Source: Streptomyces collinus (GTDB lineage Bacteria > Actinomycetota > Actinomycetes > Streptomycetales > Streptomycetaceae). Taken from it: DNA of 64,000 bases. The stretch covers positions 3,224,001-3,288,000 of the forward strand of contig NZ_CP133771.1 in NCBI RefSeq assembly GCF_031348265.1. Direction: 5' to 3'. The notes beneath the pieces are model-generated. The model saw nothing but the letters and a program-made list of their open reading frames with translations. It had not been told where the DNA came from and did not search any database. Each line of letters opens with the position of its first letter. The stretch's first letter is position 1. Position numbers and translations under genes: made by a program. This document shows positions 54,787 through 63,483 of this stretch, one piece after another.

Positions 54787-55155
54787 ATGGCGGAGCCCAC
54801 GCCGCGTCGGAACGAACCGCGGCTACGCCCCGCGCCCCTGCTCTTCGAGCCCGCGGAGGCGGCCTCCGACCCTGAGCACTTCTTCGACCTCGAGTCGATC
54901 GACGACCCCCGGGCCCTGCTGGCCCGGGCGACGGAGCTGACGCTGGCGTTCCGGGCCGCGGCGGACCGGGCGGTGGAGTTCCAGGCGATGGCCGCGGCAC
55001 AGCTCGCCGACCCGCGGAGGTTCGACCGGCTGACGACGGCGGACATCGCCGAGCGGGCCGAGTGGACCGAGGACTACGCCAGGAAGATGGTCGAGTTCGG
55101 GCGGGATCTGATGCGTGGCGGCGCCGAGGGCCGGGGGCCCGGCGAGACCGCGTAG
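54787..55155 (+). CDS. Small conserved protein, helical, unknown function
   Basis: A 122-residue acidic, largely helical protein. The middle segment (DPEHFFDLESIDDPRALLA, then ATELTLAFRAAADRAVEFQ) and the C-terminal YARKMVEFGRDLM have no known domain. GAGGAGGAG precedes the ATG at 54787, and the upstream extension to 54607 is unsupported. It lies after the nuclease-helicase operon but is separated from it by the repeat block, so it is not clearly part of that system. Confidence 0.65.
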   Translation: MAEPTPRRNEPRLRPAPLLFEPAEAASDPEHFFDLESIDDPRALLARATELTLAFRAAADRAVEFQAMAAAQLADPRRFDRLTTADIAERAEWTEDYARKMVEFGRDLMRGGAEGRGPGETA

Positions 55156-55279
55156 AACAAGCCCTTCCCGATCACCTGGCATATGCCAGGCGGGCAAGAT
55201 ACTCCCTCCCACCCCCTCCTGTCCCGATTTCCCGCAACCCTCGGGAACCGGGCGCTCACGGCGGGTAGACCTGGATGCC

Positions 55280-55873
55280 ATGAGCAGCGCATGGAACGCC
55301 TCCGAAGTCACCCCGGACGGGACCGCCTGGCTCGCCTCGGCAGGAACGTATCCGCGAAGCACGCTCGCCCTCTGGGAGGAGCGGCCGGACGCACCGGTCG
55401 TGCTGCCCTGCGGGGCGGTCTTCGACGTCGTCAGCGCGCCCTCGATGTTCGGCCGGCGGATGCTCGACCGGCTGTGGGACGACGGCCCGGGCTCGGGCCC
55501 GGTCGCGGAGTTCCGCGGGCGGATCCTGCTGTTCGCCGCCCCGGGGACGGCGCAGCGGCTCCCCGCCCTGCTGGAGTGGGAGGAGTGGGGCGCGCGGGAC
55601 GGCCGGGAGACCAACCGCACGGGCGCGGTGCCGCCGCTGCTGTGCCACGGCACCGGCGACGCCGTGACCGTCCCGGCGCCGTCGGAGAGCACCTCCCCCA
55701 CCCGCTCCGCTTCCCGCTGGCTCGTCGCCCCCGACACCCGTCAGCCCTGGCTCCCCGGCCCCGAGGTACTGCTCTGGGCGGCCGTCCGGGCGGCCCGCTC
55801 AGCGGTGCGGATTTCGATTTTTCCTCCCGCCGACCAGGATGCTAAGGTCTACGACGTCAGCAGGCGCCGCTAG
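55280..55873 (+). CDS. Conserved protein, primpol N-terminus-like family (full-length member)
   Basis: A 197-residue soluble protein homologous to the 131-residue protein at 46429-46824. Shared landmarks are WNASEVTPDGTAWLASAGTY in this longer form, FDVVSAPSMFGRRMLDRL, GRILLFAAPGTAQRLPALL and WLVAPDTRQPWLPGPEVLLW. It resembles the N-terminal region of actinobacterial primase/polymerase-like proteins; no polymerase acidic motif is evident, so it may be a regulatory or binding domain only. The ATG at 55280 follows a weak ribosome-binding site. Its stop codon TAG lies inside the first bases of tRNA-Lys. Confidence 0.7.
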   Translation: MSSAWNASEVTPDGTAWLASAGTYPRSTLALWEERPDAPVVLPCGAVFDVVSAPSMFGRRMLDRLWDDGPGSGPVAEFRGRILLFAAPGTAQRLPALLEWEEWGARDGRETNRTGAVPPLLCHGTGDAVTVPAPSESTSPTRSASRWLVAPDTRQPWLPGPEVLLWAAVRAARSAVRISIFPPADQDAKVYDVSRRR

Positions 55874-55937
55874 CTCAGTTGGTTAGAGCAGCTGACTCTT
55901 AATCAGCGGGTCCGGGGTTCGAGTCCCTGGCGGCGCA
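55864..55937 (+). tRNA. tRNA-Lys (CTT anticodon)
   Basis: Acceptor GCGCCGC/GCGGCGC, D-arm TAGCTCAGTTGGTTAGAGC, anticodon loop with CTT in GACTCTTAATC, T-arm with GGTTCGAGTCC; CCA not encoded. The first ten bases overlap the end of the upstream protein gene. Confidence 0.95.
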
Positions 55938-55945
55938 CAGACGGT

Positions 55946-55977
55946 GAAAGGCCCCTCGCGAGAGCGAGGGGCCTTTC
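55946..55977 (+). terminator. Terminator after tRNA-Lys
   Basis: GAAAGGCCCCTCGC and GCGAGGGGCCTTTC form a perfect 14-bp stem with a 4-nt loop GAGA. Confidence 0.88.
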
Positions 55978-56051
55978 GCGTGCCCCGGGTCCCGTGCCCC
56001 GGGACCCGTGGCCCGGAACCCGCGCCCCCAGACCCCGCGCCCCGGATCCCG

Positions 56052-57317
56052 TCAGCGCCCCACTGCGATCTTCACCGTCCACGCCCCCGAAGCCGTGCGC
56101 CCCTCCACCTTCACCCGTACGTCCTCCCCCGGCACCGTGAAGCTCTCCCCGATGGCGATCGGCGCGTCGGCCAGGGGCGGGTAGACGGAGTCCTCCCAGC
56201 ACGCGTCCGTGCGCGGATGGGCGTCGATCACCTCGATGGGGCCGCCCCCGGACTGCGCCCCGCCCCGCACCCGGTACACGAGCACCCCCTGCCGGCATGC
56301 CGCCACGTCGTTGCCCACCGGCCCGCGCGCCTCGAAGGCGAGCACACTGTCGGGCCCGGTCCGCACCACGGCGAGCTTGGTGCCCCGCCCGAGACCGAAG
56401 GCCGGAGCCCCCGCGGTCCCCCTCGTCTGCACCCCCGGCCCCGCCGCCAGCGGCTCCAGGGTCAGCCGGGCGGGCCCGGCGTCCTGCACGCACCGCACCT
56501 GCCGCGGATCCAGCCAGCCCAGCTTCCACTTGTGCCAGGCGAAGAGGTCCGGGGCGAGTCCGAACTGGCTGCCCATCAGGTCCCAGTCGCCGACGTGCGT
56601 GTCCCAGTCGCCCTTGCCGTCCACGGGCCGGTGGTACAGGTCGGGCAGGTCGAACACGTGCCCGGTCTCGTGGGCGAGGACGAGCCGGTCCGGCGGGTGC
56701 TGTTCGAACACCGTGACGATCCGGCGCAGGTCGGCGCCGTCCGCCCGCAGCGGGCTCGTCAGGTTCACCACCTTGGTGGCGTCGGAGTCCACGCCGGGAG
56801 CGTCCGGATCGGCGACGAAGTACACGACGTCATAGCGCGAGAAGTCCACCTGCGGGTCGGCCACGGACAGGGCATCGCGCAGATAGGCGGCCCGGCGCCC
56901 GGGGCTCCAGTCGCGCCGTATGTCGTACGTGGTGGACGGCTGCGGCATCTGGATCCAGTGCCGCAGCGAGTGCGGGCGCAGGGTGAAACGGCCGTAGGAA
57001 GCACGTTCGAAGAAGCGGGTGGTCGCCGGGAAGTGGTCGGCGGTCAGCTCCTGTGGTGTGGTCAGCGGGTGGACGTCCGGGAAGGACAGGAAGACCATCA
57101 CCGCGTCCAGGGACCGGGCCGGGCGCGGATAGGCGGCGTTCCAGGTGTCCAGGCCCTCCGAGTGGTGGGCGTCGGTCCGGGTCAGGGCGCAGGGCGCGGC
57201 CGAGTCGGACTCGGCGGCGGAGGGGCCGACGCCGAGGGAGGTGGCCGCGAGCGCCGACATGGTGGTGAACACGGCCGCGGTGCTGCGCAGTCGGGCGCGC
57301 GGAAACGGACGCGGCAC
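56052..57317 (-). CDS. Exported M6-like metalloprotease
   Basis: A 421-residue secreted protein. An N-terminal Arg-rich start and hydrophobic segment (STAAVFTTMSALAATSLGVG) look like a Sec signal. The zinc motif HETGH is in VLAHETGHVFDLPDLYHR, followed by DTHVGDWDLMG, typical of immune-inhibitor-A/M6-type proteases. The C-terminal part forms beta-sandwich-like repeats ending WTVKIAVGR. The GTG at 57317 follows GGAGGT. Upstream is the possible BldD site and the cdgA promoter (divergent). Confidence 0.85.
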   Translation of the reverse strand: MPRPFPRARLRSTAAVFTTMSALAATSLGVGPSAAESDSAAPCALTRTDAHHSEGLDTWNAAYPRPARSLDAVMVFLSFPDVHPLTTPQELTADHFPATTRFFERASYGRFTLRPHSLRHWIQMPQPSTTYDIRRDWSPGRRAAYLRDALSVADPQVDFSRYDVVYFVADPDAPGVDSDATKVVNLTSPLRADGADLRRIVTVFEQHPPDRLVLAHETGHVFDLPDLYHRPVDGKGDWDTHVGDWDLMGSQFGLAPDLFAWHKWKLGWLDPRQVRCVQDAGPARLTLEPLAAGPGVQTRGTAGAPAFGLGRGTKLAVVRTGPDSVLAFEARGPVGNDVAACRQGVLVYRVRGGAQSGGGPIEVIDAHPRTDACWEDSVYPPLADAPIAIGESFTVPGEDVRVKVEGRTASGAWTVKIAVGR

Positions 57318-57639
57318 GGGTACCTCCGGGTGCGGATCGCGGGACACCGCACCCAGCCTGTGATGATTTGTCGTACTGCGTCCTGTTTGCCTGCACCGGT
57401 CGGGTGAAGGGGGCGAAAAATCGCGGAAGTCGACACCCCCGAAGCACTCACAGAACGTCACAACTGGTCGGCGGCCTGAAGAAGGCGTCCAGGCGCATGC
57501 AGAAACGATCTGGCAGAAGGGCCGATTGGCCGGGAAGACTGGACACCGGCTGGAAGGCCCTCGGGCCAGCCTCTATGATCGGCACACTTTCCTGACTTTT
57601 CCTGCACGGACAGAGATCGAATACATGCGGGAGCGAGCG
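57318..57639. promoter_or_regulatory. Divergent protease/cdgA intergenic region
   Basis: About 322 bp without a gene. CTCACAGAACGTCAC at 57447-57461 resembles the BldD palindrome (nTnACnC-A/T-GnGTnAn) with two mismatches in the centre. The region is AT-richer than the coding flanks (TTTCCTGACTTTTCC near 57588), consistent with promoters for both genes. I see no riboswitch fold that I can support. Confidence 0.5.
57447..57461. promoter_or_regulatory. Candidate BldD-binding site upstream of cdgA
   Basis: CTCACAGAACGTCAC keeps the outer TnAC and GTnA half-sites of the BldD consensus, but lacks the central C and G. cdgA is a known BldD target in S. coelicolor, which supports but does not prove the call. 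It is about 180 bp upstream of the gene start. Confidence 0.4.
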
Positions 57640-59490
57640 GTGAGCGGAACCTCCGAAGGGCCGGCGCCCGCGGCAGACCTGGACCGGCCGGTCGTCACAG
57701 AGAGTGAGATCGATACGTCTCCCCGTACCGGGCCGCCGTCCGGGCTGCCCTACCGCTCCGTCTTCACGGCCGCCCCGCTCGCCATGGCCGTCGTGGACCG
57801 CGAGGGCACGGTCGTCAGCGCCAACGACTCGCTCGCCGCGCTGCTCGGCGGCAGCCCGGACGGGCTCGCCGGGGCGGTCGCCGCCGACCTGGTCGACCTC
57901 ACCTCCGACGCCCGTACCTGGCACGCCTACCGCGAGGTGCTGCGCGGACGGCAGTCCCGGCTGCGCTGCACGCGCCGGCTCAAGCACCCCGACGGGCGCT
58001 CGCTGTGGGTGCAGGTGACGGTCGCACCGCTGGCCGCCGAGGACGACGGCGTGCTGCTGTCCGTCGCCGACATCAGTGCCCGCCGGGAACTCCAGGCCCG
58101 GCTGCGGCACTTGCAGATGCACGACCCGGTGACCCGCCTGCCCAACCGCACCCTGTTCTTCGAGCGGCTGTCGGCCGCGCTGGAGGCGGAGTCCTACGAG
58201 CAGAGCGGCACGGGCCGGATCGGGCTGTGCTACCTGGACCTGGACGGTTTCAAGGCCATCAACGACACCCTCGGCCACCGCGTCGGCGACCGGCTGCTGG
58301 CCGCCGTCGCCGAGCGCCTCACGCGCTGCGCGGACGAGGCCGGCCACTCACGCACCAGCAGCCCGCTGGTCGCCCGGCTCGGCGGGGACGAGTTCGCGCT
58401 GCTCGTCGAGGACTCCACGGGCACCGAACAGCTGGCCGAGCTGGCCGAGTCGGCGCTGCGGGCGATCCAGGACCCGTTCGACATCGACGGCCGGCGGCTG
58501 TCGGTCTCGGCGTCGATCGGCGTCGTGGAACGGCACGCGGCCGGCACCACCCCCACCGCGCTGATGCAGGCGGCGGACACGACGCTGTACTGGGCGAAGA
58601 CCGACGGCAAGGCCCGCTGGACCCTGTTCGACCCGGAGCGCAACGCGCACCGCATGACGCGCCAGGCCCTCGCCTCCACGCTCCGGCCGGCCATCGAGCG
58701 GGGCGAGTTCCGGCTGGAGTACCAGCCGCTGGTCGGCATGGAGGACGACCGGCTGCACGGCGTCGAGGCGCTCATCCGCTGGAACCACCCGCAGTTCGGC
58801 ATCCTGACGCCGAATCGGTTCATCGGACTGGCGGAGGAGGACGGTTCGATCGTCCCGCTGGGCCGCTGGGTGCTGCGCACGGCCTGTGAGCAGGCCCGCC
58901 GCTGGCAGCTCGACCACCCCGACGAGCCGCCGATCTTCGTCAGCGTGAACGTGGCGGTACGTCAGGTGTGGGACTCCGACCTGGTGGCGGATGTCGCGGA
59001 GACCCTGGCCGGGACGGGCCTGGCACCGCATCTGCTCCAGCTGGAGCTGACCGAGTCGGCGGTGATGGGCTCGGCGGGCCGCCCGTTGCAGACCCTGAAG
59101 GCGCTCAGCGACATGGGTGTGCGCATCGCCATCGACGACTTCGGCACCGGCTACTCGAACCTCGCGTACCTGAGCCGGCTGCCGGTGTCGGTGCTGAAGC
59201 TGGACGGATCGTTCGTGCGCGGCTTCCAGTACGACGACCGGGAGGCGACCGCCCGTGCCAACCCGGCCGACGAGGTGGTCGTCGAGGCGATGATCCAGCT
59301 GGCGCACCGGCTCGGGCTGACCGTCACGGCCGAGTGCGTGGAGACCTCGGCCCAGGCGACCCGGCTGCGCAGCATCGGCTGCGACACCGGACAGGGCTGG
59401 CTCTACTCCCGTCCGGTGCCGCCGGACCGCATCTCCGAGCTGCTGGGCACGCCCGGCGTTCAGGCGGAGGCGGGCGTCGGCAACCCGTAG
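57640..59490 (+). CDS. cdgA: PAS-GGDEF-EAL cyclic di-GMP enzyme CdgA
   Basis: A 616-residue cytoplasmic protein with an N-terminal PAS sensor (about residues 35-155), a GGDEF domain with intact [10 protein letters not shown] (GGDEF from residue 248), and an EAL domain with [10 protein letters not shown] (Glu376) and the [17 protein letters not shown] motif. Both catalytic motifs look complete, so it may make and break c-di-GMP; S. coelicolor CdgA is reported as a diguanylate cyclase affecting development. The GTG at 57640 has GGGAG upstream; ATG 57625 is an alternative. It overlaps the convergent monooxygenase gene end by 31 bp. Confidence 0.92.
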   Translation: MSGTSEGPAPAADLDRPVVTESEIDTSPRTGPPSGLPYRSVFTAAPLAMAVVDREGTVVSANDSLAALLGGSPDGLAGAVAADLVDLTSDARTWHAYREVLRGRQSRLRCTRRLKHPDGRSLWVQVTVAPLAAEDDGVLLSVADISARRELQARLRHLQMHDPVTRLPNRTLFFERLSAALEAESYEQSGTGRIGLCYLDLDGFKAINDTLGHRVGDRLLAAVAERLTRCADEAGHSRTSSPLVARLGGDEFALLVEDSTGTEQLAELAESALRAIQDPFDIDGRRLSVSASIGVVERHAAGTTPTALMQAADTTLYWAKTDGKARWTLFDPERNAHRMTRQALASTLRPAIERGEFRLEYQPLVGMEDDRLHGVEALIRWNHPQFGILTPNRFIGLAEEDGSIVPLGRWVLRTACEQARRWQLDHPDEPPIFVSVNVAVRQVWDSDLVADVAETLAGTGLAPHLLQLELTESAVMGSAGRPLQTLKALSDMGVRIAIDDFGTGYSNLAYLSRLPVSVLKLDGSFVRGFQYDDREATARANPADEVVVEAMIQLAHRLGLTVTAECVETSAQATRLRSIGCDTGQGWLYSRPVPPDRISELLGTPGVQAEAGVGNP

Positions 59491-60578
59491 GCGTCGGCGA
59501 TGAGTTCGTAGGAGCGGAGCCGGACGTCACCGCCGTGCGCGTTGGCCGTGATCATCAGCTCGTCGGCGCCGGTGCGCTTGGCGAGGTCGTCGAGGCCCGA
59601 GCGGACCTCGTCGGGGGTGCCGTGGACGACGTTGGCGTTCCAGGAGTCGACGAAGTCGCGCTCCATGGGGCTGAACTCGTAGGTCTCCGCCTCCTCCGGG
59701 CTGGGCACGAGGCCGGGGCGGCCGGTGCGCAGCCGGACCATGCTGAGGGCGGCGGCCAGCACCTGCCGGCGGGCCTCCTTCTCCTCGTCGGCGGCGAGCG
59801 CGGAGACGCCGATGAGGGCGTAGGGCTCGTCGAGCACGGCGGACGGCCGGAAGGACTCCCGGTACAGGTCCAGGGCCGGGACGGTGTTCTGCGCGGAGAA
59901 GTGGTGGGCGAAGGCGAAGGGCAGCCCCAGGGTCCCGGCGAGGCGGGCGCTGAAGCCGGAGGAGCCGAGCAGCCAGAGCGGCGGGCGGTGCGGGGACTGG
60001 ACACCGCCGGGGGACGTGGCCTGGACGGGGCCCGGTACGGCGTGGATGCGGCGGTAGGGGTGCCCGTCGGGGAAGTCGTCGTCGAGGAAGCGGGTCAGCT
60101 CGGCGAGCTGCTGCGGGAAGTCGTCGGCGCCCTCGTTCAGCCGTTCCGTGCGGCGCAGGGCGGCGGCCGTGGCGCCGTCCGTGCCGGGGGCCCGGCCGAG
60201 GCCCAGGTCGATCCGGCCCGGGGCCATGGCCTCCAGCGTCCCGAACTGCTCGGCGATCACGAGCGGGGCGTGGTTGGGCAGCATCACACCACCCGAGCCG
60301 AGCCGGATGCGGTCGGTGTGGGCGGCGAGGTGGGCCAGGATCACGGCCGGGGACGACGACGCGACGCCCGGCATGGAGTGGTGCTCGGCGACCCAGTAGC
60401 GGTGGAAGCCGCGGCGCTCCGCGAGGCGGGCCAGGTCGACGCTGGTGCGCAGGGCGTCGGAGGCTGTGCGGCCGGCCCCCACGGTGACCAGGTCCAGTAC
60501 GGAGAGGGGGACGGGGGCGCCGCCCTGTGCCGCGCCGCGTATCTCGTCTGCCGCGCCGCGTGTGTTGTCTGCCGCCAC
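59460..60578 (-). CDS. LLM-class flavin-dependent oxidoreductase (MsnO8-like)
   Basis: A 372-residue luciferase-like monooxygenase (TIM-barrel, FMN-dependent). Landmarks are [50 protein letters not shown] and [14 protein letters not shown]. The substrate is unknown. The GTG at 60578 is preferred because AGGAGG lies nine bases upstream; a longer frame to 60803 is unlikely. Its 3' end overlaps cdgA by 31 bp. Confidence 0.88.
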   Translation of the reverse strand: MAADNTRGAADEIRGAAQGGAPVPLSVLDLVTVGAGRTASDALRTSVDLARLAERRGFHRYWVAEHHSMPGVASSSPAVILAHLAAHTDRIRLGSGGVMLPNHAPLVIAEQFGTLEAMAPGRIDLGLGRAPGTDGATAAALRRTERLNEGADDFPQQLAELTRFLDDDFPDGHPYRRIHAVPGPVQATSPGGVQSPHRPPLWLLGSSGFSARLAGTLGLPFAFAHHFSAQNTVPALDLYRESFRPSAVLDEPYALIGVSALAADEEKEARRQVLAAALSMVRLRTGRPGLVPSPEEAETYEFSPMERDFVDSWNANVVHGTPDEVRSGLDDLAKRTGADELMITANAHGGDVRLRSYELIADAYGLPTPASA

Positions 60579-60669
60579 GGTGGGGTGCCTCCTGCTGTGG
60601 GCCGTGTGCTGTCGTTCCGGCTCTAACAGGGGACAGTCTCCGGTTATTCCCGGCCATGCGCCGGGACCG

Positions 60670-60939
60670 TCAGGCGGCCTGCTCCCAGTCGCTCCGGGCG
60701 CCACCCTGCGGGGGTGGCCGGTCGGCCTTCTCGCGGGCCCGCAGGACGGCCCAGGCGAGGGCGGTCGCGCAGGCGAGCCACCAGGGCAGGAGCCACACGG
60801 CACCCCACCACCCGGGCGCGGGATGAAGGAGCGCGTCCACGGCGGCGGAGGCCATGGCCGCGGCCAGGCACCAGCACAGCAGGCGCCCGGACAGCTGGAC
60901 AGCGCTTGCGGGGGATCTGAACGGGCCCGGTTCGGCCAT
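60670..60939 (-). CDS. Small two-helix membrane protein
   Basis: An 89-residue protein with two membrane helices ([19 protein letters not shown] and [23 protein letters not shown]) joined by a short PGWW turn, and a Pro-rich tail. Unknown function. The ATG at 60939 with AAGGACTCC upstream is preferred over a start 40 codons earlier. The 260-bp region before it holds no supported gene. Confidence 0.55.
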   Translation of the reverse strand: MAEPGPFRSPASAVQLSGRLLCWCLAAAMASAAVDALLHPAPGWWGAVWLLPWWLACATALAWAVLRAREKADRPPPQGGARSDWEQAA

Positions 60940-61199
60940 CGGGGAGTCCTTCACGGCACGACTGGCTGCGGACGTGGTCAGTGTGCACGGGATGGACAGC
61001 TGAAGGGGAACGCGCTTTCGGTCAACCCAAGGGCCGTGCGATGCGGCGGAGTTGAGCATTCCTCAGCTTAGGGTGGGGAGTCGGAGAGGCTTTGCCCCAG
61101 TCTGCCCCGAAGAAGGGGTAGGACCGATTCCGGCCCCCATGGAAGGCGTGTTCGAGGGCACGGCACCTTTCCTCGACCGCGCCGGGGCACTCGGACTTC

Positions 61200-61421
61200 A
61201 TGACCACTGGTGCGTACCGGGTGGCGCGAGCGGCCGGCTTCCTCAAGGCTGCGTTCGCGGTGGCCGTCGGCATGAACCTGGCCGAAGCAGTCTGGGACCC
61301 GAGGGGACTCGCCTGGACGGCAGTCCGACTGGCAGCCTCCGCGCTCTTCACCGTCGCCCTCGTCGCGTACGTCGCGCTGCGTCTGCTCCGGTGGCGGCAC
61401 ACGAGGAGCGAACGTCCATGA
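61200..61421 (+). CDS. Small membrane protein, first of a pair
   Basis: A 73-residue protein with two hydrophobic helices (FLKAAFAVAVGMNLAEAV and LAASALFTVALVAYVALRL). No known family. The start is ATG 61200 with a weak ribosome-binding site. Its stop overlaps the ATG of the next gene (ATGA), so the two are cotranslated. Confidence 0.55.
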   Translation: MTTGAYRVARAAGFLKAAFAVAVGMNLAEAVWDPRGLAWTAVRLAASALFTVALVAYVALRLLRWRHTRSERP

Positions 61422-61681
61422 ACAGGCACAGGACCGGCCTGCGCGACCGCCTGCGTGGCGCCGGCGCGGCGGGCTTCTTCGGAGCCGTGGTCGCCGGGCC
61501 GCAGGAGCTGCTCGACTCAGGTGCCGGCTGGGACTTCCTGCTGGCCCTGTCGGTCGGGGCCGCCACCGGCGGAGCCGTCGGCTTCGCGTTCCCCTCGGTC
61601 CTCACCCGCCGCCGCCGGGAGCGGCCCCCCGCCCCGCCACCGCCGCATCCCCCGCCCCCGCCGCCGGAACGGAGAGCCTGA
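61418..61681 (+). CDS. Small membrane protein with Pro-rich tail, second of a pair
   Basis: An 87-residue protein with hydrophobic segments (AGAAGFFGAVVAGPQELL and FLLALSVGAATGGAVGFAFP) and a C-terminal tail of Arg and Pro (RRRRERPPAPPPPHPPPPPP). Function unknown. It starts by overlapping the upstream stop. Confidence 0.5.
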   Translation: MNRHRTGLRDRLRGAGAAGFFGAVVAGPQELLDSGAGWDFLLALSVGAATGGAVGFAFPSVLTRRRRERPPAPPPPHPPPPPPERRA

Positions 61682-61742
61682 ACCGCGGTCCCTCCGCCGC
61701 CCGCGACAGGTGCCGCGGGCGGCGAGGAGCAGGTCTCGCGGC

Positions 61743-62474
61743 TCACGCCTGGACGATCGGCTCCCTCGTGAACAGCGCCCCCAGTTCCGGCGCGTTCACC
61801 CGGCGGTCCGCCAGGCGCAGGCCCTCCCAGACCGTGACCTGGTTGGCGGTGAGGATCGGCTTGCCGAGTTCCTTCTCCAGGGCCGGGATGTGGGCCGCCG
61901 TGTGCAGGGCCGTGTCGGGCAGGAGGAGGGCCTCGGCATCGGGGTGGTCGGAGTTCCGGGCGAGAGCGAGGAGTTCGGCCTCGCCCCACGTGCCGACCTC
62001 GGCGGCCGTGATGATGCCGGAGCTGTTGACCGACACGACCTCCACGCCGGCCGCGCGCAGGAACTCGGCGAAGAGCTGCGCCACGTCCTCCGGGTACGTC
62101 GCTCCGATCGCGACCCTGCGCGCCCCCAGCTCCCGCACCGCGTGCGCGAACGCGAAGGACGTGGACGACGCCGGCATGCCGGCCGTCTGCGCCAGGGCGC
62201 GGACCTGCTCCTGCGCGCCGTCCCAGCCGTAGACGAAGCTGCCGCTCGTGCAGGCCCACACCACGGCGTCCGCACCGGCGTGCCGCAGCTCCTGGACGCC
62301 CGCCGCGAGCCGGCCGGCGGAGCCCATCTCCAGCAGCGCGTCCACCCGGTGCGCGTCCTCACCGATGTCGGTGTGCACCAGGTCCACCCGGATGTCGCTG
62401 CCCAGCAACTGCTCGATGCGCGGATAGTCGTCCTCGGCGGAGTGGCCCGGGTAGAGAAATCCCAGTGCTGTCAT
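61743..62474 (-). CDS. Asp/Glu racemase / maleate isomerase-family protein, one-cysteine form
   Basis: A 243-residue member of the maleate isomerase/arylmalonate decarboxylase family. The first catalytic Cys is present in VVWACTSGSFVYGW, but the second position, expected as CTN, reads LLLPDTALHT, so the second Cys is replaced by Asp. This suggests a different reaction from the neighbouring paralogue. The ATG at 62474 overlaps the upstream gene stop by 4 bp, so the two are cotranslated. Confidence 0.78.
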   Translation of the reverse strand: MTALGFLYPGHSAEDDYPRIEQLLGSDIRVDLVHTDIGEDAHRVDALLEMGSAGRLAAGVQELRHAGADAVVWACTSGSFVYGWDGAQEQVRALAQTAGMPASSTSFAFAHAVRELGARRVAIGATYPEDVAQLFAEFLRAAGVEVVSVNSSGIITAAEVGTWGEAELLALARNSDHPDAEALLLPDTALHTAAHIPALEKELGKPILTANQVTVWEGLRLADRRVNAPELGALFTREPIVQA

Positions 62475-63286
62475 GTCCAGCCTTCCTGCTGCTGCTCTTC
62501 TTCCGGCAGTACGGGACCGGGGTCCGCCCCCGGCGCTGCGGGACCGGAACGCGCCGCCGGATTGATCAGCGCTTGGTACGGCCCCACCGCACGGGTACCC
62601 AGTCGGCGCAGTGCCGCCCACATCGTCACTTGGTTGGCCGAGATCACCGGGATGCGCAGCTCGGCCTCCAGCTGGGGGATCACGTCGTACGTGGGCAGGT
62701 TGGTGCAGCTGATGAACAGCGCGTCTGCGTCGTCGCGGACGGCCTGCCGCGCCATGTCCACCACCTCGCGGTAGGGGACCTTCCAGATGTGCCGGGTCAG
62801 CCCCATGAAGGCGCAGCCGGAGATCGTGACGCCGGCCTGGGCGACGTAGGCCTCCAGCGACTGCGTCACCGAGACCGTGTACGGGGTCACCAGCGCCACC
62901 CGGCGTACGTCCAGCTCGACGAGGGCCTCCAGCAGCGCGCCGGAGGTGGTGATCGCCGGTACGGCACCGGCCCGGCTCATCGCCTCGCACATCGCCCGCT
63001 CGCCCATCATGCCGCCGACGAAGCTGCCGGAGGTGCAGGCGTAGGCCACGACCTCGGGGGCGATCGCGGTGAGCGTGCGGACCGCCTCGCCGAGCGTCTC
63101 GTGCTCGCTGACCAGGCGGGCCAGGTCGAGACTCACCTCGACCGGCACGAACGGTGTGCGGGTCACATGGAGGGAGACCTCGTCCGGCACCCAGCGCCAC
63201 AGCTCGCGGTCGAGTGCGAAGTCGAAGGGGGCGACGACGCCGACCCCGCGCTGCGGGCTGGGCCCGCCGAGAAATGAGACGTCCAT
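62471..63286 (-). CDS. Asp/Glu racemase / maleate isomerase-family protein, two-cysteine form
   Basis: A 271-residue member of the same family with both catalytic cysteines: VAYACTSGSFVGGM and ALFISCTNLPTYDVI. It could act as maleate isomerase, decarboxylase or racemase. The ATG at 63286 is preferred over a TTG nine codons upstream, with GAGG upstream. It overlaps the one-cysteine paralogue by 4 bp; a heteromeric or sequential pathway is plausible. A Glu/Gln-rich tail (EEEQQQEGWT) ends it. Confidence 0.8.
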   Translation of the reverse strand: MDVSFLGGPSPQRGVGVVAPFDFALDRELWRWVPDEVSLHVTRTPFVPVEVSLDLARLVSEHETLGEAVRTLTAIAPEVVAYACTSGSFVGGMMGERAMCEAMSRAGAVPAITTSGALLEALVELDVRRVALVTPYTVSVTQSLEAYVAQAGVTISGCAFMGLTRHIWKVPYREVVDMARQAVRDDADALFISCTNLPTYDVIPQLEAELRIPVISANQVTMWAALRRLGTRAVGPYQALINPAARSGPAAPGADPGPVLPEEEQQQEGWT

Positions 63287-63483
63287 GGCAGGCACCGGCC
63301 TCACGCTGGGCAACTAGTGTGCAACGGATCGTGGGAACGCCCGTGTTGACGACGGTAGGTTCGGGTGCGAGCGTGGTCAATCCGCCCGGATCACTCCTTG
63401 GTCAACACCGGGTTAACTCGTCGTCACCGACCGGCGCCCCGGGGCCGGCCGGCCCCGCCGAACGGCTGGAGAAACGGCTGCTC
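63287..63483. promoter_or_regulatory. Divergent promoter region with inverted repeat
   Basis: The 197-bp gap between the racemase pair and the dehydrogenase gene contains an inverted repeat GTGTTGAC (63343-63350) and GTCAACAC (63401-63408), 50 bp apart, plus TGGTCAATCC and GGTTAACTC. These could be operators for an unseen regulator of both transcripts. Confidence 0.45.

Noticed and set aside
57318..57639. c-di-GMP riboswitch upstream of cdgA
   Set aside because: No GEMM-type conserved tetraloop-receptor pattern was visible; the candidate BldD site is a better explanation.
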